Source of the DNA: Branchinecta lynchi
Lineage: Eukaryota > Arthropoda > Branchiopoda > Anostraca > Branchinectidae
Length of the DNA: 64,000 bases
NCBI GenBank assembly: GCA_023053575.1
Contig: JAKZAP010000018.1
Coordinates: 16,148,202-16,212,201, forward strand
Reading direction: 5' to 3'
Both the position numbers and the translations under genes were made by a program. This document shows positions 20,134 through 32,089 of the stretch, piece after piece. Below the pieces are notes generated by a model. It had not been told where the DNA came from. It did no database searches and worked only from the letters and a program-made list of their open reading frames with translations. How positions within the stretch are numbered: position 1 is the stretch's first letter; each line of letters starts with the position of its first letter.

Positions 20134-20255
20134 TTCTGTGAGCCCAAGCTGACTTTGAAACATTTATTCCAACAATGCCAAGAAGGGCCAAAATATCGCT
20201 GATGAAGAATCGTAGCTGACGTATCCGTTGAAAACATTGTTGGAATAAATTATCA
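20134..20255 (+). mobile_element. Family E fragment, copy E3
   Basis: AGCCCAAGCTGACTTTGAAA at the start matches the left flank of E1. The ribozyme 3' half follows (CCAAGAAGGGCC, AAAA in place of GAAA, TATCGCTGATGAAGAATC), then GCTGACGTATCCGTTG. The CTGANGA half is missing and G12 is changed, so it is not a working ribozyme. Confidence 0.65.
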
Positions 20256-20309
20256 TCACTTTCCTACTACCTTCAGAGGACTTGCTCCCCTGAACTTCCG
20301 AGTTTAGCG

Positions 20310-20515
20310 TCCGTAACACATGGAAATGCAGGTTTTTGTTCAAAGTCAAATTCTCCGCGCATATTGTTGTCGTGAAAGCAGCGCACATTTTGAACGTTAC
20401 TACTAGAACCCGGCGGGAAAAATACAAAATCTCTTAGATGAGTCGAAATCATTCAGTGCATTCAAATATAAAAATAAGCTGCTTTTCAGTTAAGCTTTGA
20501 GGGATAACGTATCAT
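20310..20515. repeat. Family N, copy N1, right part
   Basis: GCAGCGCA, then TACTAGA(A/G)CC, AAATC(T/C)CTTAGATG and AAAATAAGCTGC(C)TTTTCAGTT are shared with N2. Confidence 0.6.
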
Positions 20516-20573
20516 GCTTAGGGGCTCTGCACAAGAGGGGAAATGTAGGAGACCCGATTTTCTGGATTACAAT

Positions 20574-20910
20574 TCAATTCAAGACTTTTATTCCGGCCAG
20601 AAGCCATAAACAAACACTACAACAAACACACAAACAAAAATAAAGAACGTAATAGGCTACACCACCATACACATTAGCCACACCCGTCTTTTTTATGCAT
20701 ATTACCCCAACGGGCAAAGACAGGCGAAGCCACGGTTTACATAAAGCTGCAATTATGCAATTTTGCGATAGTAGCAACCGATTTCTTAGAGATGTACGAT
20801 GCGCGCATGCCAACTGCGAAGATCTTCCTGTTTGGGATCCCAGCAAAACCTTTGATCTTGTTTTGCAAGGTTCTAGTTCGCCCTTTTCTTTGCTTCCGTC
20901 GCCGCACACG
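20574..20910 (-). pseudogene. Possible LINE 3' fragment, minus strand
   Basis: The minus strand reads open for about 110 codons, ends SVCLWLLAGIKVLN, and is followed by an AATTG-rich end. This resembles LINE C-termini plus tails elsewhere in the window, but no motif settles it. Confidence 0.3.
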
Positions 20911-21099
20911 TCTAGTAACGTCCCATTCAGACAGCTGGTATGGCGTCGTGACTACTTCCAGCTATTGTTTCCGGATAAGAACGATCCTGGATAAAAGTCT
21001 GGACATATCCGCTTCCGCGAACCGTGGAAAATGCCCCTCCATAAGAGTGGACAATAGTTTTCTTAAGAGAGGAAACGGAGAGTCCGTCCTCAGCAACTA

Positions 21100-22545
21100 A
21101 ATGGGCCAGAAAAGATTACCGAATCAGAAGAGAATGGCAAGTTTTTCGGTCTGGAATTGGTTCCAGTTAATTTAACGCGGTGAACGGGGGTAATTTTTAC
21201 GAAGAGTAATTTCCTGAGAGTTAGGGGAGTTGGTATTTGCAAGGATGCCGCTTCTATGGTTTTAAAATGTTGAAAGTAAAAGTCGCCTTTTGGTTAATTC
21301 CTGGTAATTAAATCTTAGCTGAGCAGTTCGTTCTCCATTTTATATGCATCAAACAAGGAGTCTGTGGTTCGGTTGTGTCTTGAAAAGAGTCCTTTCACGG
21401 TCGTCTGCGTGGGGTACAGGTCCATTTTTGCGACAAACAGGGTTTTGTGGTTCGTACTGTTGCTCAAATTAGACCAACGAGGTCATTTCCAATTATTTTG
21501 CGGGAAATTCAACTTGCGGCAATATAACTTTCTAAACGGTCTAGATAATAAAATTAGTTATTATTAAGCCGATCGACAGAAACTGAGAATCCGCCTAGCA
21601 CAAAATAGTAAGGTCGTAATCCTGATGCTCTATTTTTATGTTTCTACTTTCGGACATTCTAAATTCCGCTAAAAGACAGACAAAAGGGCTTATCCTGTTT
21701 CCGTGACAAGTACAAATATAGCCTACAGCAAAATAACGCTTTTTTTCGTCGTGGTTTTCAACTGCTATGCCCATTTTTGAGATTAAGTAAATAAACCTTC
21801 TAAATTTTCTTAATCACAGTTTATTTTTTATTTTTGTTGAAGAAATTCAGTAGGCTATTTCAACAAGGCGAATGAAACTCATTTCAACTTCGCTTCATGA
21901 TTTTCAAAAACCATCGACAACTGGGCCCATCCAGCGTCTCCCGGCCGAAGATCAACAACTTGTGTTTTCTTAAGTTTTTTTTTTTTTTTTATCTCTTATA
22001 TTCCGCTTCACTCCGTCTTGTGAATGGTTAAAATAAAATTTATTTGAACCATGTCAGAGGTGAGTGTTTTCGCTCTTTGCAGTTATCGAAGTTTCCAACC
22101 CTTTACTTTCGAAGTGGCACAAAACAATACCCCACGGTTTCCTTCAGTAATTGTCCGAATTTCGGTGAATTCCGCCATTTCTGCAAGTCAGCTATGTCAA
22201 TTTTCACGGCAATTGCCAGTCTTTCAGCAGAGCTATGCCTATTTAGGACTTCAATCCATCAACTGACACGTCTTCTCAGCACGAGCTTTATTACTGCAGA
22301 ATTGGTACAAAATATGTCATTTACACCTTTGTAAACATAATCATTATCAGCGCCATCATCATTCATGGTGAATAGAAGGTAAGTGACATCATTGGGTCTA
22401 TAAAGGTTATTAATTGTGGTCGCAGTAGGTGGCAAGCTCACCCCATCTGGTCAGTCTAGCCAGAATAACAGTTTCTAGTTCATACCAGAACACATGTGTT
22501 GAATAGTCAATTGTTTTACGGAAGCCGTACCAGTGTTGCAAGCAT
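21100..22545. other. Unassigned DNA
   Basis: A LINE-like terminus (ACTCCGTCTTGTGAATGG, then AATAAAATTTATTTGAACC) is visible near 22010-22050. No other gene or repeat is recognised. Confidence 0.35.
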
Positions 22546-22546
22546 A

Positions 22547-22689
22547 CACTGTAAAATCTTGCAATATTTGCTACTGGGATTAATCTTGTCTTAAAAATAG
22601 ATAATCCTATCTTAGTACAGACAAGATAAATCCCAGTAGCAAGTTCTGCAGTTAACTTTAATCCTTACTCGGAGAAACTTCTTACATTG
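22547..22689. mobile_element. Family A element, copy A5
   Basis: CACTGTAAAATCTTGCAATA follows TA (22545-22546). The right end GAGAAACTTCTTACATTG is followed by TA (22690-22691). It is a short 143-bp version. Confidence 0.8.
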
Positions 22690-22691
22690 TA

Positions 22692-23189
22692 CTGTCTTTC
22701 GATTAGTGGAAGGTTCCAATTTCCCCCGCCCCGCTGTTGGGCGTTGTCGTACAGCCAGAATTCCAAACCGGAAATTTATCGAAGGCGGTCGGGATGAGGG
22801 CACACAACCCGTGTTGCGACTGTTCGCAGAATTCTGCGATTTGTCACAGGTTTTAGACTTCTCCCCAGATTCACAGCTGTGAAAAATTTGTCACAGGAAA
22901 TCGCACTATGCCAAAAATGTAGCAAATTGCAATTTAAAATCATTTTTGGAAAATTTCACGGTAAATCTTCAAAAAAAAGGATTGTTTGCTTTTTACAACT
23001 TTTATCTCCTCTTGTAAGAGCAAACTGGAACCCTAGAATCGAAGAGTTATTCCGACGAAACTGGAAAAGATCCGAATTTGTGGGCGTCAGAATGTCACAG
23101 ATTTTTGTGGCTAAAGTAAAAATGACAGTAATAATAATAATATGTTGCAGAAACGATAAGGCCACAAAGCCTCCACAAAATTCTTTTAA
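22692..23189. other. Unassigned DNA
   Basis: An open frame at 22879-23247 (+) lacks domain similarity and credible splice sites. No repeat boundary is recognised. Confidence 0.3.
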
Positions 23190-23400
23190 ATCATACGTTT
23201 TTTGTAAGAAACACTTCATCAGTTTCTTTCCTGAATTGGCTCAGTGATGGACAGTTTGTTGTTTCTTCGGGCAGTTGATTCCGGTGAAGAGGCGTGCGAT
23301 TTCTGAAGATCCACCGACCAATGTCTTTGCAGAACCTCTCTCCGGTGAGTTTGAGGCTACGGCCACGCCAGTTGTTGAAATACTCTATAGATAGTTCCAT
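23190..23400 (-). pseudogene. CR1-like LINE C-terminal fragment, minus strand
   Basis: The minus strand encodes NNWRGRSLKLTGERFCKDIG, then NQLPEETTNCPSLSQFRKET. This matches the RGHSLKL...WNxLPEExVxxPSxxxFK pattern at the C-terminus of CR1/Jockey-type LINE proteins. It abuts the + strand fragment starting near 23410. Confidence 0.7.
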
Positions 23401-23409
23401 CTCCCCATT

Positions 23410-24035
23410 TACTACGCGTTTACATTTCTTTTATCCGTTCTCACCTAGAATATGGATGTCCGGTTTGGCATTTTGGTCTCACCCAGGAACAGTCGGATTT
23501 GCTTGAGAGGATACAGTATAGAGCGTTGCTCGTTACATCTAAAGCTCCAAAAGTCCCATACATTCAGCTCCTAAAGCAATTTAAGTTAGATACCCTTTCA
23601 TGCAGCCGACTTCAACTTTGTATGAAGTTCGGTACATCTACAGTCCAAAACCCATTTCACCGTGACATACTCCCCCCTGATTCTCTCCCCTCCCGAATTC
23701 GTCTTCCTCGTCAAGCTGCCGACCCTGTGCCTCGTTTAGAGCCGGTGGTAGCTTTACGAACAAGGTATGCTCAGAGTTTAGTCCCCTCGTTTGTTCGTTT
23801 ATATAACTCGGAGCGCTTTTGAATGTTAATTTTTAGGTTATTTGTATTTTATTAATCGTAGTCTAGCATGTTATTGACCATATTTATCATAAGACGTCGG
23901 TATAAATGTCGCAAAATTGTATATATTTGTAGATTGTTGTTATGATGTTATGTTTAGACGTAAAAACAACCCATCGGCTTGTCCGTTATCTGTTTTTTAG
24001 ATTATATTGAATTGAATTGAACTGAATTGAATTGA
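23410..24035 (+). pseudogene. CR1-like LINE 3' end, copy P1
   Basis: Reads LEYGCPVWH, then QEQSDLLERIQYRALLVTSK and, at the stop (23820), RTRYAQSLVPSFVRLYNS, the standard C-terminal layout of CR1/L2-type RT proteins. One frame change is needed near 23500. The 3' untranslated tail ends in (GAATT)n at about 24035. A second copy of this tail is P2. Confidence 0.8.
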
Positions 24036-24440
24036 GATAGATATTTAGATAAATATTTAATGCATAAAAGCCAACAAGGGCCATCCCACCACAACAACAA
24101 AAGAAAAAATATATAACAACAAGAACACTATGCCAATATTTAAATTAACAGGGATATACAATTTTCCTTGTGTGCTAACCCCTGGCTAACCCTATCCGGA
24201 GGAACCTTCCAAATAGTTGAAGAGCCTGGAAACTTTTATCTTTCATTCTCTCAATTATCCACTCACTCCCACACGCTCTCACTCCAAACAACTCTTGTCT
24301 CAACCCATTCAGTTCCTCACACTCTCCTACAAAATAGCTCATACTTTCATTATCAAATCCACACATAGGGCAAGAGTAAGGACCAGTTTTAACCCTTACT
24401 TTACCCAAATATTATCTTCTTTTACCAAGAGGTAAACCAT
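24036..24440 (-). pseudogene. Zinc-knuckle LINE 3' end, minus strand
   Basis: The minus strand encodes GPYSCPMCGFDNESMSYFVG, then ECEELN, FGRFLRIGLARG. It shares the CPMCG and CxELN blocks of the + strand copy at 43325, whose CxxC...HxxxxC knuckle is intact; here the His is replaced by Tyr. Its tail contains GGCCCTTGTTGGCTTTTATG and ends against the (GAATT)n tail of P1, so the two LINEs meet tail to tail. Confidence 0.75.
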
Positions 24441-24489
24441 CCCCTCTCAAACCCATAAATAACACAAGCTCCTAATGGGACAGACCACA

Positions 24490-26270
24490 CTTGAGGTAAA
24501 TTTCTTCACCCTAGTCCAAAACACGCCAGCGATCCTCAGGAAGAAGCAGTAAGCGTGTCAATGTACGACTCAAACTCAATGACTCAAATCCTGTGTCAAT
24601 CAATCACCGCAATCTTCGGGAGCAGCTATGACATCACTTGTGCCTTTCTTCCGCTAGATACCCGGAGAGGCCGGAGATTTTGCATCGGCAAGGAGAGATA
24701 GTCATCAACAGTATTGAAGTTGAGGATGTCGTCAGCTTTGACGTTTTCATACATACCGTGGCATAGCTTATATGTCTCAATGAGATCTCCTCTGTGGAAA
24801 CGGTATGCCAGCGTACGTAGTTTAAGTCCTTCAAGCCTTTACTAGTATGGTAGATGTCTCAGTTTAAAAGTGCGAACACACGATCAGGATTTCCCGGTCA
24901 GATTTCCTGCACTTTCATCATCAAGTTGAACAAAATTTAAACTTTTCCATATGGAAGTGATGATGGTGCAAAAAATCTGGGCAGGAATTCCAGTCGGGGA
25001 GCTCCCTATTCTGATCGTGTGTTCGCACTATTAGGCGGGAACTTTGTGAGCCGCCGCTGAACAGTTTCGAGGGCATCAATGTCTTTATTGTATAAGGGTC
25101 GAAGTGAGCAGTGCACATATTCGAGAATGAGTCTTACCAGCGAGGGTACAGTGTAGTAAGCATATACTTGAGGTGAAATCGAAAATATCTTTGAAGTAAG
25201 CAAGCAACTTTGTTATCCTTGGAAATGGTCTGTTCGTGGTGGCTGTGAAAGCTTACTTGGGAGTCGATTATGATACCCAAATCCTTCTCCTCATCGCTGC
25301 TGCTTAGGAAAGTGTATCCAGTTCCCATAACATCTTATTGCCATTGCCATTTAGTTTGTCCTAGGGCCATCAGGTGGCTTATCGTTACGTTGATTTCCAT
25401 CAGCCAGACTTTCATCAATTGTTTTATTTGGTCGAGATGAGCCTGTAGTTGAAGTGAGTCTTCAGGAGTTAGTAATTGGTTCCTCCTGCAAAAAGGACGT
25501 TGCGTACTAGATCCTGTTTGGCCCCAGGCAAGAGTTCTACTGAGCCTATTGGTTGTCTGTCTGCTTCAGAACGGAGCTACACTCAGGACAGGGTACGAAC
25601 TTCGTATAGTTTACAAGGTCGTTGATGTACAGATTGAACAATAAAGGGCCTAGAACAGAACCTTGAGGAACTCCACTGAGGACATCGACGTCTCTGTTAC
25701 TGGCAGTAACATCGACGACAACTGACTGAGATCTTCCGCAGATGAAGCTTTGTATCCAGGATAAGCTATTGGGGAGGGGGAAATGATCCTAGCCCGTAGT
25801 GTCTGAGTTTGTGGAGCAAACGCTTGTGCGAAACCTTTTCAAACGCCATTTTTGAATCCAAATAAATTAGGTCAGTCTGGTAGCATTTATCTATTTTTTG
25901 TTTCAATCAATCAATCAAGTTTAATCCAAATAGCTAAAAGCTAGATGAGGAATATTTTGGACCTCCAATCTTCTACCGTAGTAGGTAACCTTTTCAAAAA
26001 TGAGTACTATTTTTTCGTGATGATTTTTCTGGTTAGGAGTTGCTCTGTTAAGTGGTCTGCGATGATGGATTCCATTATCTTACAGGCCATTATCTTACAG
26101 GGGATGCATGTGAGACCGATAGGTCTGTTGTTTGAAAGGTCGCTGCGCTATCCTGCTTTGAATATTGGACTGGTTGCTTTCCTCCAAAAAGACGGCAGCT
26201 ATGCCCCAGTTCCAATGACTTGTTGAAGATGGCACAGGTTCCGTCAAAGAAAAGTGGCAACACTGCACAC
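24490..26270 (-). pseudogene. Decayed LINE with reverse transcriptase, minus strand
   Basis: In order on the minus strand, using several frames: WRKATVSPIFKAG and NNRPIGLTCI (26100-26215), CKIMESIIADHL, then LSGVPQGSVLGPLLFNLYIN, then DL (near 25610-25690, block B), EEKDLGIIIDSQVSFHSH (25260), LVRLILEYVHCSLRP and DALETVQRR (25070-25120), and GDLIETYKLCHGMYEN (24770). This is the standard order of a CR1/Jockey-type RT from block 1 to the C-terminus, with many frameshifts and stops. The catalytic DD region was not read clearly. Confidence 0.8.
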
Positions 26271-26396
26271 AACATGCTGAGTCGATCTATGCTGTTTGTT
26301 TTTTGGTCGAACTGATGGTACCTCCAGTGTAAATTATTCAAAATAAATTCACATCTTACGTGCCAGCCGAACTGGACACAAAAATAGATCAATGAA

Positions 26397-29300
26397 CAAG
26401 AGCTACGAGCTCATATGACACTTGTTACGAGTAATTGGTACAAGAAAGTAGAAGAGAACTTCACAAAACAGCCCGCTATCCAAAAATGCGGTTCGAACCT
26501 AGGATTAGCATATCTAGTTTCACTCAAGTCATAAAATTTCCGATATTACCTCCAAGCCATCGCCAACCTTTCAAATTTCAACCCAAGAAATCCACTCGCT
26601 ATGGGCGAGACGTGCCCAAGATCCCCGGTAAGATCCCCTCCAACTCCCAATATACCGCGGCCGAATCTGGTACGGACTCCTAACTGGATCACCGGAGGCA
26701 TTTTCTCTTATACCACCTATTTTTCACTCGAATCTGAGTAAACAAAAATTTAACTTCCGGTAACCCCCCCCCCCCCCTCCCCCCCCCCATCGTGGTCGGA
26801 TCCGGTTCGATCCTTAAAATATGTCATCTAAGGCATATGATCTCTGTACCTTCCAAGTTTCATTCAAATCACTCCAATTGTTTGACCCTTATGTGAGCCA
26901 CAACATTTACGGGACTCCCCTTCCAACTCCACCCACCGTTGCTGAATGCTCCTCGAAAATATAAAGTCGCATCTCTGACTTATCCTCTTTCCATCCTTCA
27001 AGTTTGACTGGAATCGGAGTAAGGTCTATCCGCAAATATCCGAGTCCCGCTCCCCCTCCCCACCTTGGCCGAATCCTGTCCGGGAGCCAGATAACAAGTC
27101 AAGGTCGCATAAACTTGGCACTGTCCAACTTACTTCCATCTCATTTTGTCCAACCGTTTGGTTTTTGGGATCCCAAAACGTAAGTGGAGGGATGCCTATG
27201 ACATCGCAAAAGTTGTCCGTCTGTCCGTCCGTCCGTCTGTAAGCACGATAACTCTCGAAGGGAATGAGAGACTTTGATGAAACTTGGTGTGAGGATTCGT
27301 TGGGTCGTCGGACCAGTCGAGTTCGTAAATGGGCTGTGTAGCCCTACATTTAGGGGTGAGGGAGGGGGTTCAAATTAAGGGGCAAACAAAATATTTTGAA
27401 ACAGCTAATGTGATAGTCGATTATGGGATAAGAAGACATGCTGAACATGATAGTGAAAACCATTTTGTCATCGGAGAAGTAGTTCGCCCGGAATCCGGCC
27501 AAAACTGGAAAGTTTGTTAAAAGTAAAAGTTTTATTTGGAGTTGATCAGATGTCCGATTTAGGGCAAGAAGACATGCTTTTATGTGAAAATAATTTTCTA
27601 CCCAGACATGTAGTTCGCCCGGAATCCGGCCAAAACCGGAAAATCGTTAGAAGTTAAAGTTTTATTTGTAGTTGATTAGATAACCGATTTAGGGGTAAGA
27701 AGAGATGCTAAATCCGTGTGTGACAATCATATTTTACCGGGACATATAGTTCGACCGGAATCTGGCTGGAGTCGGAAAATTAGTTATAAGTTAAACTTTT
27801 ATTTGAAGTTGGTTAGATGTTCATTATTGGGGAAAGAAGATACCCTGAGTTCGTTTTTGAGCTTTCTTTTTTCTTCGGACAAGTAGTTCTGGAGTTCGTC
27901 CGAAACCGGGAAATTGGCAGAAGTGGCAGGAAGTTTTCGTCAAAACAGATATGACTTATAGGGGTAATCACACATGATGAATCCGTATCTGAACTTGGTT
28001 TTCTCAGATGATTAGCTATTTGGCCTTAATCTGTTTCTGAATTCTTATAGTAAAAAATGTTCAAGGAGTCTGACGATGACTGGATCTGGCTAAGACAAGA
28101 CCCAGTTGTCCGGATCAGATATTGAATTTTTGGGATCCCATCGAAACCTTTGGTCTTGTTGTGCATGTCAAAAGCTTTTCACAACCCCCATGATGGTCGG
28201 ATCGGGGAAACGACTATTCTCAAGTCAGTCTGTTCGGGTCCCTGATCCGCCTATAAAGTTTCATCGTCCTAGCACATGAGGAAGTACCGAACTCGTGCGT
28301 TTACTAGAAATCCGGACCCACCCCCCGACTCCCCCACAGTGACCGAATCCCGTCCTATTATGTCAATGACGTATCTAGAACTTGTGCTTGTTCTTCCCAC
28401 CAAGTTTCATCCGGACCCTCCACTCCAAGCGTTTCCAAAGATTTCCGGTTCCCCCCTCTAACTCCTCCCAATGTGTTCGGATACGGTCCGGATTTAAAAT
28501 AGGGCATCTGAGGCAGCAGGTATTTCTGAATATCAAGTTTCATTTAAATCCGATAACCTGTTCACTAGCTGAGCTTGCCACTAGATTCCGGATTCCCCAT
28601 CCCTACACTCCCTCACGATGATCGAATCAGGGAAACTACATTCTCAAGTCTATGTGTTCGGGCACCTTACAAGCCTGCCAAGTTTCATCGTCCTAGCACA
28701 TTAGGAAGTACCGAACTCGTGGGATCACTAGAAACTCGGACCCCCCCCCCCCCACTCCCCAACAGTGACAGGATCCGTTCCGGTAATGTCATCCCGAATG
28801 TAGGACTTATGCTTGTTCTTCCTACCAAGTTTCATCTCCAACCCTCGACTCTAAGCGTTTCCCAAGATTTTCAGTCCCCCCCCCCCCCCGACTCCCCCCA
28901 ATATCATCGGATCCGGTCTGGATTCAAATGGGGTGTCTGAGACATGAGGTCTTTCTATTTAACAAGTTTCATTAAGATCAGATCACCTGTTCGTAAGTTA
29001 ACAATCCCTCACTTTCCGGACTCGCCCCCCCCCCCCAGATGGTCGGATCGGGGAAACGAATATTCTCAAGTCAATCTGTTCGGGTCCCTTACGCGCCTGC
29101 CAAGTTTCGTCGCCCTAGCACACCAGGAAGTACCGAACTCACCGGATCACTAGAAATTCGTTCGCCCCTCCCAACTCCCCCACAGTGAACGGATCCTGTC
29201 CAGTTATATCAATCACGAACCTAGGACTTGTGCTTGTTCTTTCCACCAAGTTTCATCCCGATCTCTCCACTCCAAGCATTTCCCAAGATTTCCGGTTCCC

Positions 29301-30104
29301 CCCTGCAGCTGCTCTCAGTGTCGCCGGATCCGGTCCGAATTTAAACTGGGATGTCTGAGAAACGAGATCTTTCTATCTATGAAGTTTCATTAAGATCCGA
29401 TCACCCGTTCGTAAGTTAAAATGTCTTATTTTTCCGGATTCTCCCTCCTTCCAGCCCCCCCCCCCTTCTCAGATGGTTAGATCGGGGAAACGACTCTTGA
29501 CATCTAGTCGGGTCCTTGACATGCCTGCCAATTTTCATCGTTCTAGCACATCAGGAAGCACCGAACTCGCGGGATGACTAGGAACTCCCCCCCCCCCCCC
29601 GCAGCACCCCCAAAGTGAGCGGATTCGTTCCGGTTTGTCAACCATGTATCTAGGACTTGTGCTTGTTCTTTCCACGAAGTTTCATCCCTATCTCTCCACT
29701 CTAAGCGTTTTCCAAGATTTCCAGTTTCCTCCTCCAACTCCCCCCAATGTCACCGGATCCGGTCTGGATTTAAAATGGGACGTCTGAGACACGAGGTCCT
29801 TCCATATATCAAGTTTCATTAAGATCCGATTACCTGTTCGTCAGCTAAAAATAGCTAATTTTTCCATTTTTTCCGGATTCTCGCTCCCTCCACCCCCCCC
29901 CCCCCCCACCCCCCAGATGGTCGGATCGGGAAGCGACTATTTTTTATTTAATTTGGTCCGTTCCCTGATATACCTGCCAAGTTTCATCGTTCTAGCTTAT
30001 CTGGAAGTGGCCGAACTAGCAGAACCGGTACAGACAGACCGACCGACTGCCGGACAGAAATTGCGATCGCTATATGGCACTTGGCCGAAGGGCAAGTACC
30101 ATAT
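26397..30104 (+). mobile_element. Helentron-like family D, copy D2 (contains C2)
   Basis: The left end is AA|CAAGAGCTACGAGCTCATAT, then GACACTTGTTACGAG. The body is an array of C-rich core units (a ~424-bp higher-order period: AAGTTTCATCG near 28256, 28680, 29102 and 29979, with a diverged copy near 29529). The right end has ACAGACCGACCGACTG, then a hairpin (GGCACTTG 30076-30083 pairing with CAAGTACC 30093-30100). Core repeats, a tetranucleotide tract and a 3' hairpin are the layout of helentron-associated elements (DINE-1, pearl). C2 sits inside it. Confidence 0.7.
27177..28158. mobile_element. Helentron-like family C, longest copy C2
   Basis: Starts GGGATCCCAAAACGTAAG. A (GTCY)n tract (GTCCGTCTGTCCGTCCGTCC) lies about 40 bp inside. 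There are about four to five diverged ~125-bp units, each with GTTCG(C/A)CCGGAATC(C/T)GGC. It ends GGGATCCCATCGAAACC, TTTGGTCTTG|TT. Nested inside D2. Confidence 0.75.
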
Positions 30105-30949
30105 AAAGCGACACGATCACGAATCCGACTCGATTTTCCCACACTTTTGGAAGCTGTCCCCGGTCCTAGGTCGTTCCTCGATCTCTTTGCGGGAACTATT
30201 TACTTTTTCCCAACATTTTTTTTATCTGCTGCTTTAGCTAACCAACTTCGTGTCCTTTTCTTCTCCTGTGACTCTCATACAAACCATCCATAATCCCAAT
30301 CACGACAAACAAGGCCCCAATTAAACCCTTAGTTTCTTCGGATATTTCTACTTTCCGTTTTCACGAGGAACAATAGACTTAGAACACGCATCAATTATGC
30401 CAAGGGGAAAAACAACTTCCCGGCCAATCCGATTTGAGCGTTTCCGGAGCCCGCGGCGCGCAGTTAGAAAGAAAAAGAGTGGTGCTTTCCGGGGAATTAG
30501 AAATAGTGGCAAAAAGAGACGGAGGCAGTAATTTCTGTCAACATGAGTGGAGCAATGAAAGCGGACGTGAGGGGGGCTCTGTAAAATTTGAGGCTTATAA
30601 GCTTGAACATGAATACAAAAGTAGTTTGGAGTGTAAAGTTGATCCAAAAGTGTAAACTTATATTTGTGTCATTTCTAAGAGGGTACACGCTGGTGCCTCT
30701 TCAGGGTACCTTTTTACTTTCAACTGTCGGAAGATATATTCACAGACGTATGTTGAAGCAAGCGTCTTATTTCCTATTTCTGTTAAAGTTTAACGGAAAG
30801 AGCTTAAGACCCGACTACACATCACGTATTTACTTAAATCAGTTCAGCTCAGATCAGTGTTATCAAATACAAAAGTAAATGAACAAAAGTGTCGACCCCT
30901 ACAAAGCTCCATAGCATTTTACATAGGGGTGAAAACCAAAATAATGAAC
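30105..30949. other. Unassigned DNA
   Basis: Overlapping short open frames on both strands show no domain similarity. No repeat end is recognised. Confidence 0.3.
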
Positions 30950-31810
30950 AAATAAACGAGTCTTTTCCGTATCAGAACAAAAAGGTCCAACTGAAGAATT
31001 TTGTTGTATTTTTACTTACCATCCGTCCTCAAAATTCACTTCCAGGTCGACATCGATCATCCACAGTAACACATAACACAGTAAATATTGGTCTGGAATG
31101 TAGTGACAGCGTGAAGCTCCTTGGTGTGATGATTGACGGGGATCTGAAGTGGAATTCACACGTGGAGAAGATTCTCCAGAAGGCAGCTCCACTTCTTAAG
31201 TCGTTCGCTTTTCTTCGTAGGTTTGGGCTTTCACCAAGAGCTATGAAGTCTCTGTACTGTACGTACATCCGTCCTTGTATAGAGTACTCTTGTGCAGTCT
31301 GGCATCCGGGACTTACAGACGGACAGACTTACAGACTGGAAAGTATCCAGAAGAGAGTCGTGAAGATTATCCTAGGCCCAACCTACACTTCTTATGAAGA
31401 TGGATTAGCCAAGCTTGGTCTCTCTATTCTCTCTGATAGACGACACAAACTGACTATGGACTTTAGACGCAAATGCCTGACCTCAGATCTTCATAGAACT
31501 ATATTACCGGACTTTGAAGTACCAAACCCTAATCGACCGAACACCAGACACAAAGCAGCAACTGAAAATTGTCTGAAACTTGTTATACCGACAGGTACCT
31601 CAAGTCCTTTGTACCCTATTTCGTACACCACTTTAATTCTATGTAGTAATTAGTAAGGTAAATTGTATATATTGAGTGTCGACTGTGAATTTTTAAACTT
31701 ATTATCAAAATGTCTTTTATAGTGTTATTATCTGTATTGGTGGTAAACTGTACGACGATCCAATGCTAGCGAGTGAATTATACAAGTTATTAAAGAAATA
31801 AAAGAGAGTA
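30950..31810 (+). pseudogene. CR1/Jockey-like LINE 3' fragment
   Basis: The frame encodes VKLLGVMIDGDLKWNSHVEK, then LYCTYIRPCIEYSCAVWHPG, then LESIQKRVVKIILG, the post-catalytic RT thumb and C-terminal region. A frameshift near 31590 is needed to reach the usual C-terminus (RYLKSFVPYFVHHFNS in the next frame). The tail ends ATTAAAGAAATAAAAGAGAG near 31810. Catalytic blocks are absent (5' truncation). Confidence 0.85.
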
Positions 31811-32089
31811 TTATTATGTTAAATTTCAACAAATACAACAAATTAAACAAAATTAAATTACTAGGTCTAGCAATCAGGAATGTGGCCGTATCCTCATTTC
31901 TGATCTTACCTTAACCGACTCAAAACACATATTATTTATTACCGAATGTCTTGCCGATTAGGCTATACTTATAAAAAAAAAAATTTAACTGGGTCTTAAT
32001 GGTGCCGAACGACTGAATGCTACGGACATTATAAGGGAGACTGTTCCATACTTTGCTACATGCAATACGAGGACTGAAAACACGATACA
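31811..32089. other. Unassigned AT-rich DNA
   Basis: Nothing recognised beyond A/T-rich simple sequence. Confidence 0.3.

Noticed and set aside
20160..20210. A third complete ribozyme in E3
   Set aside because: Only the 3' half is present and GAAA is changed to AAAA.
28575..29153. Proline-rich open frames in the D2 array
   Set aside because: They are translations of C-run core repeats and recur wherever the repeat does.
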